A DNA stretch of 48,873 nt. Origin: an uncultured Lachnospiraceae bacterium. Its GTDB lineage: Bacteria; Bacillota; Clostridia; Lachnospirales; Lachnospiraceae. The position numbers and the translations under genes are program-made. Below are positions 26,274 through 38,221 of the stretch, one piece after another. The notes under the pieces were generated by a model. That model saw nothing but the letters and a program-made list of their open reading frames with translations. It was not told where the DNA came from and searched no databases. The stretch covers positions 1 to 48,873 of the forward strand of contig CAMVOY010000011.1 of the NCBI GenBank assembly GCA_947169235.1, given 5' to 3'. Position 1 is the stretch's first letter. Every line of letters starts with the position of its first letter.

Positions 26274-26283
26274 TTGTTATAAT
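26274..26283 (+). promoter_or_regulatory. Possible extended -10 upstream of dnaK
   Basis: TTGT-TATAAT ends at 26283 and includes the TGn extension. No -35 is visible 17 bases upstream, where the stem-loop lies. It would give dnaK-dnaJ an extra promoter. Confidence 0.35.
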
Positions 26284-26291
26284 ATCCATAG

Positions 26292-28217
<1,926 letters not shown>

Positions 28218-28220
28218 TAA

Positions 28221-29336
28221 ATGGCGGACAAACGCGATTATTATGACGTTCTCGGTGTCGATAAAAATGCCGACGACGCTGCGTTGAAGAAAGCGTATCG
28301 TGCACTTGCAAAGAAATATCATCCGGATACCAATCCGGGCGACAAGGAAGCGGAGGCCAAATTCAAAGAGGCCTCCGAAGCCTATGCCGTCCTGAGTGAT
28401 CCTGATAAGAGAAGACAGTATGATCAGTTTGGTCATGCTGCTTTTGACGGTGCAGGCGGCGGTGGCGGATTCAGCATGAATATGGATGATATCTTCGGAA
28501 GCTTCGGAGATATCTTTGGTGATCTGTTCGGAGGGGGCTTTGGCAGGTCGTCGCGAAGATCTGCTGATCCGAACGCTCCTCAGCGCGGGGCCAATCTTCG
28601 TACTCAGGTGCGCATCTCCTTCAGTGAGGCGTGCTTTGGAACGGAAAAAGAGGTTGAGATCCCGTCAAAGACCGAGTGCAAGAAGTGCGGAGGAAACGGC
28701 TGCAAGCCGGGCACGCAGCCTGTCACATGTGGACAGTGCGGTGGATCGGGCCAGGTGGTACACACCCAGCAGTCTCTTTTTGGAATGGTACAGAATGTAT
28801 CTCCGTGTCGTGCGTGCTCCGGAACAGGAAAGATCATCCGTGACAAATGTCCGACGTGTAAAGGGTCGGGTTATATCACGAAGCATGAAAAGCTTTCCGT
28901 GACAATCCCTGCGGGTATCGATCATGGTCAGAGTGTCAGACTTCGCGGCAAGGGCGAACCCGGAAAGAACGGCGGAACCAGAGGAGATCTTCTCGTAGAA
29001 GTATATGTTGATCGTCATCCTGATTTTGAGAGACATGATATCGACATTTATTCTCTGCATCATATCAGCTTCCCGAGAGCAGCGCTCGGTGGTGAGGTGA
29101 TCATCCCTACCATCGACGGAGAGGTTGCATATAATGTTAAACCGGGAACTCAGTCGGGTACACGTATCCGCTTGCGTGGTAAGGGTGTTCCGACTCTCAG
29201 AAACAGTAATGTCAGAGGAAATCATTATGTAGATGTTATTGTGGATGTCCCGACCAGTCTTAATAAAGAGCAAAAGGCACTTCTTGAACAATTCGAGGAG
29301 ACTCTTGGTAACAGCAAAAAAGGTAAGAAAAAATAA
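28221..29336 (+). CDS. dnaJ: Co-chaperone DnaJ (Hsp40)
   Basis: Delivers clients to DnaK and stimulates its ATPase. 371 aa. J-domain with [10 protein letters not shown] (HPD motif) at residues 5-70, a Gly/Phe-rich linker ([18 protein letters not shown]), then four zinc-binding repeats: [24 protein letters not shown] and CPTCKGSG, and the C-terminal client domains. GAGAGGTG near the end of dnaK is the ribosome site. It is the last gene of the operon; only 23 bases separate its stop from the convergent minus-strand gene, and I see no terminator between them. Confidence 0.98.
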   Translation: MADKRDYYDVLGVDKNADDAALKKAYRALAKKYHPDTNPGDKEAEAKFKEASEAYAVLSDPDKRRQYDQFGHAAFDGAGGGGGFSMNMDDIFGSFGDIFGDLFGGGFGRSSRRSADPNAPQRGANLRTQVRISFSEACFGTEKEVEIPSKTECKKCGGNGCKPGTQPVTCGQCGGSGQVVHTQQSLFGMVQNVSPCRACSGTGKIIRDKCPTCKGSGYITKHEKLSVTIPAGIDHGQSVRLRGKGEPGKNGGTRGDLLVEVYVDRHPDFERHDIDIYSLHHISFPRAALGGEVIIPTIDGEVAYNVKPGTQSGTRIRLRGKGVPTLRNSNVRGNHYVDVIVDVPTSLNKEQKALLEQFEETLGNSKKGKKK

Positions 29337-29359
29337 GATAAGTAAAAGAATAATTCAGT

Positions 29360-29947
29360 TTAGAATTCAGGCGTGTCCCAGGCTTCGGCGGATGCGCCTG
29401 TTGGCGTTTTATCATATACTTCATCATCGTCGTATTCATCATCACGTGAAGCTGAAGCGGGCACTTTATCGTAGGCTTCTTCTTCGCCATAGCCATCATC
29501 ATAGGAATCGTCGTCGAACGCTTCCAAGGATTCGGCTTCCTCGGATGATTCCGTATCCTCGGATGGATGGGTGTCCGCAGTCAGAAGTGCAGCCATCTCC
29601 TCCTCTGTGAGATCCTCACGGAGGTTACCGTCCTCATCGTAGAATCGATCTGCGATGCTTTCTTCGGAATTATCGTATTCACCATCAAAAGACTCCTCGT
29701 TCGGATCCCCTGCGAGATCATCCGCTGTGGTGTCAACGATATCGGTAAAGATGACTACCGGTTTTTCAACCCGGTACTGATAGAATTTGATGACATTCCC
29801 GCTTACGTTAGCAAGGGGGATTGATTTCGTGAGTTCGTAATTTCTCTCGTATGGGAGATTGTAGTAGAAATCGTTTGGGATACCGACGTGGGTATCGTAA
29901 GCCAGGAGCTCTTTAGAAAACAGATCCATAGCTGTCTGAGCATCCAT
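29360..29947 (-). CDS. Acidic protein of unknown function
   Basis: 195 aa, with no family recognised. Residues 1-70 look folded (MDLFSKELLAYDTHVGIPND, VIKFYQYRVEKPVVIF). The rest is very acidic and probably disordered (EDTESSEEAESLEAFDDDSY), with a repeated motif near the end: YDKVPASAS, then YDKTPTGAS. No signal peptide or membrane segment. Start codon ATG at 29945-29947 with AAGGAGGCG upstream, and a good minus-strand promoter further up, so it is likely a real, independently transcribed gene. The YDKxP repeats might be short binding motifs; this is speculation. Confidence 0.75.
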   Translation of the reverse strand: MDAQTAMDLFSKELLAYDTHVGIPNDFYYNLPYERNYELTKSIPLANVSGNVIKFYQYRVEKPVVIFTDIVDTTADDLAGDPNEESFDGEYDNSEESIADRFYDEDGNLREDLTEEEMAALLTADTHPSEDTESSEEAESLEAFDDDSYDDGYGEEEAYDKVPASASRDDEYDDDEVYDKTPTGASAEAWDTPEF

Positions 29948-29996
29948 GAGAGCGCCTCCTTAACTTCAAAAAACCCAACATCTTGTACCAAACCTC

Positions 29997-30026
29997 ATTA
30001 TAATATACAATGATATTACTTGTCAA
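29997..30026 (-). promoter_or_regulatory. Minus-strand promoter of the acidic protein gene
   Basis: On the minus strand TTGACA (30021-30026), an 18-base spacer and TATAAT (29997-30002): both boxes perfect. Confidence 0.87.
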
Positions 30027-30107
30027 GAAGTATTCCATACGGGTTCGGAAAGCGTGCCATCACGGACATGTATTCAAATGGTTTTTTGAGTAGTAATATA
30101 CTAAGCC

Positions 30108-31463
30108 TTAGTCTGTTCTCACGCTGTTAACGCACCAGTTTGCCACATCTGCCGTCACCGCAGAACTCACGGTTTGCTTCACATCGTAATCCTTCGCGCT
30201 CGGCTCCTTCGACCCCGGGAAGAGATAGTGTCCGAGTGACTTGTACTGATGGTATGCCGTATGTGCACGTCCGGTAAGCAGCGACTGCCATTTTTCAAAG
30301 AACTTTAACGGTGTTTCAAAATCCTTGTCGCCCTGCAAAAAGAGAAGCGGAATGGTGTTATTTTTTGATATAAAGTATTTTGCGTCACTCTCCGTTTTTG
30401 TTGCCTCGTCCATGTAGCTCATGTCCTCATGTTTTGTCGGTTTGGCACCGACCATTATGAGACCGCTTACCCTGCGGCTGCGCTTTTCTATGATGGCGGG
30501 CAGGTATTCGCAGGCGTCTCCCCAGGCCATGACAAATACGGCTCTTGTGTTGATCTTGTTTAAGTAGCTTGCGGAGTCTATCGCCATCCATGCGTCCTTG
30601 AGAAGGTATTCCCTAATACCGGCTTCCGCGGAGGCCGTGTCAGGATACTGGTTGGCGCGCTTGTTATAACGGATGGAGGCTATGCCGCGCAGAGCCAATC
30701 CGTGAGCCACATCCCGGAGAGGAGTGTTTCTCGCATAACCTAGAGTGCCGTCCATATCCGAATCATCCCTGTCGCTGATGAGTATGACGACGGGTGGTTT
30801 TTCTTTTTCGTCGATCACGGCCTCTCCGACAGGCAGGGTGAGTTTTGCATCCAGGACATATGGATTTCGGCCGATCTTCATATCCTGCTCTTCGTAGCGG
30901 CTTCCCTTCGTGGCGGAGGCTGCAAGGCGTGTATTATCGAACCAGATGCCCGCGAGCTTTCCGGCTTTATCATATACATAACGGATAGTGGCACCGTCGT
31001 TTCCTTCGTAGCGAAGAGTGACGGTGACTTCGGTATAATCGTCGAGCTTTTTTTCGGTAGCGCTCTCGATATCAAGATAGTTGCCAAGATCCGAGGTTAC
31101 GCTCTCGAATGAAAGACTTAGATCCTGTGCGCTCGTTTGGCTTTTCAGAAGGTCCGTGGCATCTTCCATCACTTTGTCGGCCCAGCCCTTGATGATCCGG
31201 TCGGAGTACTCGATGCTCCTTTTCTCCAGATCGGTTGAGTACACAGCTGATCCGCTCGCAGTCTCGGGTGTGAACTCCGGCTCCATGGTCGCAGCAGAGG
31301 CGGAGGCTGCCTGACCGGATGAGGACATCCCGAGTACGTCACGCTGCTCGGTGGTCGTATCGGCAGACTCGAGCTTTTTCGACTCATTCCAGGATGAAGC
31401 CATATAGTAGATCACTGCGATCGCGACAAAAAGCACGATCGTCACCAGCAAATATCGTTTCAT
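30108..31463 (-). CDS. Membrane-anchored alpha/beta-hydrolase-like protein, probably inactive
   Basis: 451 aa. A membrane anchor lies at residues 5-23 (LLVTIVLFVAIAVIYYMA), then a Ser/Thr/Ala-rich linker, a small beta domain (about 70-185, with VTLRYEGNDGATIRYVYD) and an alpha/beta-hydrolase domain (about 215-451). The hydrolase strand order is clear: PPVVILISD, LALRGIASIRYNKR, AVFVMAWGDACEYLP, IPLLFLQGDKDFETP (candidate Asp) and YKSLGHYLF (candidate His). At the nucleophile elbow, where GxSxG is expected, the sequence is AWGDA, with no Ser. It may therefore be a binding or pseudoenzyme form. The anchor orientation puts the enzyme part outside the cell. AAGGAAC is the ribosome site. Confidence 0.78.
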   Translation of the reverse strand: MKRYLLVTIVLFVAIAVIYYMASSWNESKKLESADTTTEQRDVLGMSSSGQAASASAATMEPEFTPETASGSAVYSTDLEKRSIEYSDRIIKGWADKVMEDATDLLKSQTSAQDLSLSFESVTSDLGNYLDIESATEKKLDDYTEVTVTLRYEGNDGATIRYVYDKAGKLAGIWFDNTRLAASATKGSRYEEQDMKIGRNPYVLDAKLTLPVGEAVIDEKEKPPVVILISDRDDSDMDGTLGYARNTPLRDVAHGLALRGIASIRYNKRANQYPDTASAEAGIREYLLKDAWMAIDSASYLNKINTRAVFVMAWGDACEYLPAIIEKRSRRVSGLIMVGAKPTKHEDMSYMDEATKTESDAKYFISKNNTIPLLFLQGDKDFETPLKFFEKWQSLLTGRAHTAYHQYKSLGHYLFPGSKEPSAKDYDVKQTVSSAVTADVANWCVNSVRTD

Positions 31464-31508
31464 TCAGATTAACCGTTCCTTTTTCATAACTTATCTCGTG
31501 TATTTCTT

Positions 31509-31537
31509 ATGATAAATGTTCGCCCCGCTATTGTCAA
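31509..31537 (-). promoter_or_regulatory. Minus-strand promoter of the hydrolase-like gene, overlapping the amylase promoter
   Basis: On the minus strand TTGACA (31532-31537), 17-base spacer, TATCAT (31509-31514). Its -35 box occupies almost the same bases as the -35 of the plus-strand promoter at 31531. Confidence 0.75.
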
Positions 31538-31559
31538 TATCCATATTTTCTGTTATACT
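31531..31559 (+). promoter_or_regulatory. Promoter of the GH13 gene
   Basis: TTGTCA (31531-31536), 17-base spacer, TATACT (31554-31559) with a TGT extension. It shares its -35 bases with the divergent promoter. Confidence 0.82.
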
Positions 31560-31607
31560 GTAAAAGTGCGCTCAGGCGCAGAAATCCATTATTTAGGAGG
31601 GGTGAAC

Positions 31608-32954
31608 ATGGCATGGTATGAGGAAGCCAGATTCTATCACATATACCCGTTGGGGCTTTTGGGGGCACCGCAGGAAAACGATTACGGTGAGCCGGTTTCG
31701 AGACTGAAGAAGCTCGATCCGTGGATTGATCACATGAAAAAACTCCATATCAACGCACTTTACATCGGGCCGCTTTTTCAGTCGGGGTCACACGGCTATG
31801 ATACGACTGATTACAAGACTCTTGACAGCAGACTCGGTACTAACGAGGATCTTAGGGAGTTTGTGAAAAAATGCCACGACTCCGGTATTCATGTTATACT
31901 TGACGGAGTTTTTAATCACACGGGAAGAGACTTTTTTGCATTTGCCGATATCAAGGCAAACCGCGAAAACTCGCAGTATAAGGACTGGTATCGCGGAGTA
32001 AACTTCGGCGGGAATAACGAATACAACGACGGATTCTCATATGAGAACTGGGGAGGATACAATCTTTTGGTCAAGTTAAACCAGCAGAATCCGGCGGTGA
32101 AGGACTATATTGCCGAGGTGATACGTTTCTGGGTCAGTGAGTTTGATATAGACGGACTCAGGCTTGATGCCGCAGATGTGCTTGATTTTGATTTCATGAA
32201 GCATCTCAGATATGTTGCAAACACGGTAGGAAAGGATGATTTTTACCTGATGGGTGAGGTCATCCACGGAGAGTACAACCGCTGGGTAAACGATGAGATG
32301 TTGCATTCCGTTACAAATTATCCCTTGCACAAAGCGCTGTTCTCGGGCTTCAATGATCACAACTTTTTTGAGATAGCCCACACATCCAAGAGAATATGCG
32401 ATATGGGGCTGAACAGACCAGATGGCAGACATCTTTACAATTTTTCAGACAATCATGATGTCGAGAGGATCATAAACAAGCTTAATAACAGGGCGCATTG
32501 GAAACCGGTTCATATTCTTTTGTACACCATGCCCGGTATCCCGTCGATCTACTACGGTTCGGAGTTCGGCATCGAGGGTAAAAAGGAACAGGGTTCGGAT
32601 GCGTCATTGAGACCGGCTATTAACCTTGATGATTACAGGGATGCTTACGAGAATAACGAATTCACAAAAACCATCATGGCGCTCGGGAAGGCAAGAGAGC
32701 AGGAAAAAGCACTGACATACGGCAACTACCGTGAGCTTACTCTCACTACCACGAACTATGCGTTTGAAAGAGAGCTTGATGGACGCAAGGTTATCACTAC
32801 CGTAAACAACTGTGGAGACGAGGCTCACTTTGATGTGGAGGCTCCGAACGGAACCTACAAAGGTGCGATATCCGAAGCGGAGGTTAACGTGACTGATGGT
32901 CGTCTCAGAGTGACGATCGCTGCGGATGATGGAGAAGTGTGGCTGCCGGCGTGA
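31608..32954 (+). CDS. Alpha-amylase family glycoside hydrolase (GH13)
   Basis: An intracellular GH13 enzyme of 448 aa acting on alpha-glucans or maltodextrins; exact specificity cannot be told. The four GH13 regions are present: DGVFNH, GLRLDAADV (nucleophile Asp187), MGEVIHGEY (acid/base Glu217) and FSDNHDVER (Asp284). The TIM barrel is followed by a small C-terminal beta domain (about 370-448). There is no signal peptide. The frame is open 33 codons further upstream, but ATG 31608 has AGGAGGGG at the right distance and lies after the promoter. It is monocistronic; the L,D-transpeptidase gene downstream has its own promoter. Confidence 0.93.
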   Translation: MAWYEEARFYHIYPLGLLGAPQENDYGEPVSRLKKLDPWIDHMKKLHINALYIGPLFQSGSHGYDTTDYKTLDSRLGTNEDLREFVKKCHDSGIHVILDGVFNHTGRDFFAFADIKANRENSQYKDWYRGVNFGGNNEYNDGFSYENWGGYNLLVKLNQQNPAVKDYIAEVIRFWVSEFDIDGLRLDAADVLDFDFMKHLRYVANTVGKDDFYLMGEVIHGEYNRWVNDEMLHSVTNYPLHKALFSGFNDHNFFEIAHTSKRICDMGLNRPDGRHLYNFSDNHDVERIINKLNNRAHWKPVHILLYTMPGIPSIYYGSEFGIEGKKEQGSDASLRPAINLDDYRDAYENNEFTKTIMALGKAREQEKALTYGNYRELTLTTTNYAFERELDGRKVITTVNNCGDEAHFDVEAPNGTYKGAISEAEVNVTDGRLRVTIAADDGEVWLPA

Positions 32955-32985
32955 GCAAAAGAGTGCAGATTTATAAAAAAAACCT

Positions 32986-33013
32986 TTACGTAAAGAGAAA
33001 TTTGTATTACAAT
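32986..33013 (+). promoter_or_regulatory. Promoter of the L,D-transpeptidase gene
   Basis: TTTACG (32986-32991), 16-base spacer, TACAAT (33008-33013); a second overlapping TACAAT lies at 33013-33018. Possibly the promoter of the whole run through leuS. Confidence 0.6.
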
Positions 33014-33078
33014 ACAATATACTACAGTTAACTGATAACACACTATACATAAGAAAGAAAAGAAAGGATATGATGTAA

Positions 33079-34512
33079 ATGAAGAAGATAGGAGCATTTT
33101 TGTGCCTGATGGTCATGCTGCTATTTGCCGGTATGGTCTGTCAGGGCAGTGAAGCGAAGGCGGCTTCTACCTACAAGATCAAAGTTAACAAGCAGTGTTG
33201 TACTGTTACAGTGTACAAGTACAACGCGACCAAGCAGAAGTATAAGGCCATAAAGGCTTTCATCTGCTCGCCGGGATATGCTACTCCGGTAGGAACATTC
33301 AATCTGGGAGAGAAGATCCGCTGGCATACTCTCGACGGCCCGACTTACGGACAGTATTGCTCACGTATCACGGGCAGCATCCTGTTCCATTCGGTATGGT
33401 ATTATGAGCCAAAGAAAAATACACAGTCTTACGCGCAGTATAACAAGCTGGGGACGCTCGCTTCGCACGGTTGCGTGAGACTTACCTGCGGGGATTCGAA
33501 ATGGATATATGACAATATCCCGAGCGGAACACCCGTAACGATCTATCAGTCGGCGAAGCCGGGACCGCTTGGCAAGCCCGCCGCGATAAAGGTCAAGGGA
33601 TATCAGGGATGGGATCCGACCGATCCGGACCCGGAGAATCCTTACGCAAAGAAAAATCCGAAGATCAAAGGAGTAAAGAGTCAGGAGATCAAGTACGGAT
33701 CTGCCTTCGATATCAAGAGGGGCATCACTGCGACCAATACGACAGGCTTTGATGTTACCGGCAGGATAAAGGCTGAGATCTTTTACAGAGCGAGCAAGGC
33801 GAATCCGTATGACGAGGTAAAGACTCTCGATACAAAAAAAGCCGGAACCTACAGGGTTGTCTACAGTGTTACCGATGAGATCGGACATACAAAGAAAAAG
33901 GCGGCCCTATATACTATCAAGCCGACAAAGATGATCAAAAAGATCACGCTGAACGCTACCGAAAAGACTCTCTATGTCGGAGGAAAGGCTGAGCTGAAGC
34001 AGTTTGTACTCGCAGCCAAGGCAATAAAGCCTAATGATGCTTCGATCAAAGATCTCGAGTTTACGACAGGCGGAAAGACGATAGCGACAGTAGATGCTGA
34101 CGGTACGGTACATGCAAAGAAGGCCGGTGAGGTATATATCACCGTCAGGGCACTCGATGGTTCAGGTGTATCGGCAAGATGTCATATCATAGTTGAGCAG
34201 CTCGTAAAGACCGTTTCTCTGACTGCTCCGAGCGGACAGATGAATATCGGTGAGACCATGCAGCTGACATCTGCGGTAGGTCCTGAGAATGCCAAGAATA
34301 AAGAAGTCAAATACTCATCATCCGATAAGACCATAGCTACCGTGGATCAGACAGGTCTGGTAACAGCTATAGCACCCGGAACGGTGACGATAAAGGTCAA
34401 AGCAAAGGATAAGGGTAAAAAGAGCGCGACCATCACCATACTGGTGATCGATCCAAACGCTCCGAGTCCTGTCAGTGATGGGGCCGTAAGTGTTGCGGGG
34501 CTGAGTTTTTGA
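33079..34512 (+). CDS. Secreted L,D-transpeptidase (YkuD) with two Ig-like Big_2 domains
   Basis: Forms or remodels 3-3 crosslinks in peptidoglycan outside the membrane. 477 aa. Signal peptide at residues 1-28 (KKIGAFLCLMVMLLFAGMVC...AKAAS). The YkuD domain covers about 32-155 with the motif SHGCVRLTCGD, catalytic Cys132 and His130. A linker and an Ig-like segment follow, then two bacterial Ig-like group 2 domains (about 285-375 and 378-465), each with the typical KTIATVD..G.V.A...G...I.V pattern. The C-terminus ends without an anchor. AAGAAAGGA is the ribosome site. leuS follows after 33 bases without a visible promoter. Confidence 0.93.
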   Translation: MKKIGAFLCLMVMLLFAGMVCQGSEAKAASTYKIKVNKQCCTVTVYKYNATKQKYKAIKAFICSPGYATPVGTFNLGEKIRWHTLDGPTYGQYCSRITGSILFHSVWYYEPKKNTQSYAQYNKLGTLASHGCVRLTCGDSKWIYDNIPSGTPVTIYQSAKPGPLGKPAAIKVKGYQGWDPTDPDPENPYAKKNPKIKGVKSQEIKYGSAFDIKRGITATNTTGFDVTGRIKAEIFYRASKANPYDEVKTLDTKKAGTYRVVYSVTDEIGHTKKKAALYTIKPTKMIKKITLNATEKTLYVGGKAELKQFVLAAKAIKPNDASIKDLEFTTGGKTIATVDADGTVHAKKAGEVYITVRALDGSGVSARCHIIVEQLVKTVSLTAPSGQMNIGETMQLTSAVGPENAKNKEVKYSSSDKTIATVDQTGLVTAIAPGTVTIKVKAKDKGKKSATITILVIDPNAPSPVSDGAVSVAGLSF

Positions 34513-34545
34513 AATAACAATTGAGGAAAGCAGGTACATTTAAAA

Positions 34546-36954
34546 ATGAGTGAGAGTTACAATCCTAAAACAATAGAGAAAAAATGGCAGGACATCTGGG
34601 AAAAGGAGAAGGCTTTTTCGGCGACGGATGATTATTCCAAACCGAAATACTATGCTCTCGTGGAGTTCCCTTATCCGTCGGGACAGGGACTTCATGTAGG
34701 TCATCCGCGCCCTTATACCGCGCTTGATATCGTAGCCAGGAAACGTCGTATGCAGGGCTACAATGTGCTTTACCCGATGGGTTGGGATGCGTTTGGACTT
34801 CCGACTGAAAACTATGCGATAAAGAACAAGATCCATCCGCGGGTTGTGACCGAGAACAATGTGGCACGCTTCAAGGGACAGCTTCAGGCACTCGGTTATT
34901 CCTTTGACTGGGATCGTGAAGTAAATACCACGGATCCAAAGTATTATCACTGGACACAGTGGATATTCCTTCAGCTTTTTAAGAAGGGTCTCGCATATAA
35001 ATCAGAGATGCCCATAAACTGGTGTACCTCATGTAAGTGCGGTCTTGCGAACGAGGAGGTTGTAAACGGTGTTTGTGAACGCTGTGGAAGCCCTGTTGTC
35101 CGCAAGGTAAAGAGTCAGTGGATGTTGAAGATAACCGAGTACGCTGACAAGCTTATTGATGATCTCGATGGACTTGACTATATCGAGAGAGTCAAGGTTT
35201 CACAGAAAAACTGGATCGGACGTTCTTTTGGTGCGGAGGTTGAGTTCCAGCTCAAAGGAAAAGAGGAAAAGCTTACAGTATATACAACACGTCCGGATAC
35301 GCTCTTCGGAGCGACATATATGGTCGTTTCTCCGGAGCATCCGTATCTTGATAAATACAAGGATGAGATCAAAAACTGGGATGCTGTCGTAGAGTACAGA
35401 GAGATGGCAGCGAGAAAGTCCGATTTCGAAAGGACCGAGCTTGCGAAGGACAAGACCGGTGTTTGTATTGAAGGACTGACTGCAGTCAATCCCGTAAATG
35501 ACAAGGAGATTCCGATCTGGGTTTCGGATTATGTACTTATGGGATACGGAACGGGCGCCATCATGGCGGTACCTGCACATGATACTCGTGACTGGGAGTT
35601 TGCAAAGAAGTTTGATCTTCCGATCATCGAGGTTATTGCAGGCGGAGACGTGCAGAATGAGGCGTTTACTGATGTGGCTACCGGAACGCTCGTAAACTCA
35701 GGTTTCCTCGATGGTATGAGTGTTGCTGAGGCGAAGGAAGCCATCACCAAGTGGCTTGATGAGAGAGGACTCGGACGTCCGAAGAAAAACTTCAAGCTTC
35801 GTGACTGGGTATTCTCACGTCAGCGTTACTGGGGCGAGCCAATCCCGATCGTTCATTGTGACAAATGCGGATACGTGGCTATCCCGGAGAGCGAGCTTCC
35901 GCTTACTCTGCCTGAAGTAGAGAATTATGTTCCGACGGACAATGGAGAGTCGCCGATAGCAAATTGTACAGACTGGATCAATACCACCTGTCCGTGCTGT
36001 GGAGGCCCCGCAAAAAGAGAGACCGATACCATGCCTCAGTGGGCAGGGTCATCATGGTATTTCTTAAGATATATCGACCCTAAGAATGATGAAGCCATCG
36101 CTTCTCCGGAGGCACTCAAATACTGGCTTCCCGTAGACTGGTATAATGGAGGTATGGAGCATACTACACTCCATCTGCTTTACTCACGTTTCTGGCACAA
36201 GTTCCTCTATGATGAGGGCGTGGTGCCGACACCGGAGCCGTATCAGAAACGTACCTCTCATGGTATGATCCTCGGAGAGAACGGTGAAAAGATGAGCAAG
36301 AGCCGCGGTAACGTGGTGAATCCGGATGATATCGTAAGAGATTACGGTGCAGATACACTCAGAACATATGAGATGTTTATCGGAGCGTTTGATGCAGCGG
36401 CTGCGTGGAGTGAGAACGGAGTTAAGGGCTGCCGTCGTTTCCTTGAGCGTGTTTGGAAATGTGCGGAGATGGTGACGGATGAGACGGGTATCTCATCTGA
36501 TCTTGAGACAAAGATCCACCAGACCATAAAGAAAGTAAGTTCTGACTTTGAGACTCTTAAATACAACACAGCTATAGCTGCAATGATGGAGCTTGTTAAT
36601 GAGTTCTACAAAAAAGGCAGCGTGACAAAGGATGAGTTCAAAACTCTTTTGATCCTCCTTAATCCTGTTGCTCCGCATATAACAGAGGAGCTTTGGGAGT
36701 CACTCGGTGAAAAGGATTACCTGTTCAGACAGAGCTGGCCGGAGTTCGATGATGCAAAGACAAAAGAGTCAGTGATAGAGATAGGAGTACAGGTAAACGG
36801 AAAGGTGAGAGGAACTGTTTCTCTCGCTGTGGATGCTTCTAAAGAGGAGGCTCTTGCCGCAGGTAAGGCAGCGGTTGCAGACAAGCTCGAAGGCAAGACT
36901 GTTGTTAAGGAGATATACGTACCCGGAAGGATATTGAACATTGTTGTCAAGTGA
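34546..36954 (+). CDS. leuS: Leucyl-tRNA synthetase
   Basis: Charges tRNA-Leu. 802 aa, normal for Firmicutes. The class I signatures are [19 protein letters not shown] (HIGH) near residue 45 and [16 protein letters not shown] (KMSKS) near 580. The CP1 editing domain has [14 protein letters not shown], the threonine-rich site that clears mischarged tRNA. Zinc-type cysteines occur in [21 protein letters not shown] and CPCCGG. Only 33 bases separate it from the L,D-transpeptidase gene, and no T-box leader fits in that space. The ribosome site GAGGAAAG is a little distant from the ATG. Confidence 0.98.
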   Translation: MSESYNPKTIEKKWQDIWEKEKAFSATDDYSKPKYYALVEFPYPSGQGLHVGHPRPYTALDIVARKRRMQGYNVLYPMGWDAFGLPTENYAIKNKIHPRVVTENNVARFKGQLQALGYSFDWDREVNTTDPKYYHWTQWIFLQLFKKGLAYKSEMPINWCTSCKCGLANEEVVNGVCERCGSPVVRKVKSQWMLKITEYADKLIDDLDGLDYIERVKVSQKNWIGRSFGAEVEFQLKGKEEKLTVYTTRPDTLFGATYMVVSPEHPYLDKYKDEIKNWDAVVEYREMAARKSDFERTELAKDKTGVCIEGLTAVNPVNDKEIPIWVSDYVLMGYGTGAIMAVPAHDTRDWEFAKKFDLPIIEVIAGGDVQNEAFTDVATGTLVNSGFLDGMSVAEAKEAITKWLDERGLGRPKKNFKLRDWVFSRQRYWGEPIPIVHCDKCGYVAIPESELPLTLPEVENYVPTDNGESPIANCTDWINTTCPCCGGPAKRETDTMPQWAGSSWYFLRYIDPKNDEAIASPEALKYWLPVDWYNGGMEHTTLHLLYSRFWHKFLYDEGVVPTPEPYQKRTSHGMILGENGEKMSKSRGNVVNPDDIVRDYGADTLRTYEMFIGAFDAAAAWSENGVKGCRRFLERVWKCAEMVTDETGISSDLETKIHQTIKKVSSDFETLKYNTAIAAMMELVNEFYKKGSVTKDEFKTLLILLNPVAPHITEELWESLGEKDYLFRQSWPEFDDAKTKESVIEIGVQVNGKVRGTVSLAVDASKEEALAAGKAAVADKLEGKTVVKEIYVPGRILNIVVK

Positions 36955-37003
36955 TCCTGTGGGGCAGATCTCTGAATGAAATACAAGTCACTGCGAGTGG
37001 TAT

Positions 37004-38206
37004 ATGAGTAGAGTATTAAGGATATTTGCCATAGCTTTTTACAGACTGATGAATGTACTGTTCCCCGTCAAGGGGAACAGACTAGTCTTTTCAAGTAGTG
37101 TGGGCAAAAGCTACTCGGGTAACCCGAGAGCGATCTATGAGTATTTGGTGAGTCAGCGATACGATGAGATATGGGAATGCATATGGTTCTATGAAAAAGA
37201 ACCGTTTGATATTCCCGGGAATGTAAGACAGGTAAGGTATCGCTCTCTCGCCTATTTACGTTTTATGGCCACGGCAAAACTGTGGGTCTTCGACTCGAGG
37301 CAGCCTGCCTTTTTGAGAAGAAGACCGGGTACGCATTACATACAGACCTGGCATGGGACGCCGTTAAAGAAACTTGCGCTCGACCTTGATGATGTATTTA
37401 TGTCAGGCGGACTGGATATTGACACATACAAAAAACACTTTAGAGACAATGCGCACACCTGGGATTACCTGATCTCGCAGAATGAGTTTTCGACCGAGAC
37501 ATTCAAAAGATGCTTTGATTTTAAAGGACGGATGCTCGAGTATGGCTATCCCAGAAATGATGTTTTATTCGAGAAAAATAAGCCGGAATATATCGAAGAG
37601 ATAAAAAACGATCTTGGTATTCCGAAAGGGAAAAAGGTGATGCTTTATGCGCCTACATGGCGTGATGATGAGTTCACAGGAGATCAGAAATACAGCTTCA
37701 GACCGAATATGGATTTTGATCTGATGAGGGAAGCTTTTTCTGATGAATGGGTGATGATAGTAAAGTATCATTATCTGATATGGGATGCTATAGATTGGAC
37801 ACCTTACAGGGGGTTTATTATAAACGTTGATCAGTCAAAGGATATAGCGGAATTATATCTGATAGCAGATGCGCTTATAACTGATTATTCATCAGTTATG
37901 TTTGACTATAGTCTGCTTCAGAAACCGATGTTTTTCTTTGCTTATGATCTGGAAAAATACGAGAAAAAATTACGTGGATTTTACTTTGATTATGAAGGGC
38001 AGATGCCCGGTCCTATCGCAAAAACAACCGATGAGTTGATAACGGTAATTAAGGATTATGATCCGGGAAAATACACGTTAAAATATAATGCTTTCAGAGA
38101 GAAATATAACACCTTTGATGATGGCTGCGCATGCAAGCATATCTTCTCTCTGATGAAAAAAATGGTATCAACGGACAAACAGACAATACTGGGGATAAAC
38201 AGGTGA
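37004..38206 (+). CDS. CDP-glycerol:polymer glycerophosphotransferase
   Basis: A 400-aa enzyme of the teichoic-acid TagB/TagF family, which moves glycerol phosphate (or a related polyol phosphate) from CDP-glycerol onto a growing surface polymer at the inner face of the membrane. Diagnostic motifs: THYIQTWHGTPLKKLALD, ENAHTWDYLISQNEFS-type sequence, YGYPRNDVLF, MLYAPTWRDDEF and LITDYSSVMFDYSLL. The amphipathic N-terminus probably binds the membrane. No other teichoic acid genes are adjacent, so the polymer is unknown. It starts 49 bases after leuS with a weak ribosome site, and the GH3 gene follows 15 bases after its stop. Confidence 0.92.
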   Translation: MSRVLRIFAIAFYRLMNVLFPVKGNRLVFSSSVGKSYSGNPRAIYEYLVSQRYDEIWECIWFYEKEPFDIPGNVRQVRYRSLAYLRFMATAKLWVFDSRQPAFLRRRPGTHYIQTWHGTPLKKLALDLDDVFMSGGLDIDTYKKHFRDNAHTWDYLISQNEFSTETFKRCFDFKGRMLEYGYPRNDVLFEKNKPEYIEEIKNDLGIPKGKKVMLYAPTWRDDEFTGDQKYSFRPNMDFDLMREAFSDEWVMIVKYHYLIWDAIDWTPYRGFIINVDQSKDIAELYLIADALITDYSSVMFDYSLLQKPMFFFAYDLEKYEKKLRGFYFDYEGQMPGPIAKTTDELITVIKDYDPGKYTLKYNAFREKYNTFDDGCACKHIFSLMKKMVSTDKQTILGINR

Positions 38207-38221
38207 AAAAGGAGGAAGAAA

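Noticed and set aside
30108-31463. Signal peptidase cleavage of the hydrolase-like protein
   Set aside because: The hydrophobic stretch is followed by a charged WNESKK segment without a convincing cleavage site, so an anchor is more likely.
34513-34545. T-box leader upstream of leuS
   Set aside because: The gap is 33 bases and holds only the ribosome site.
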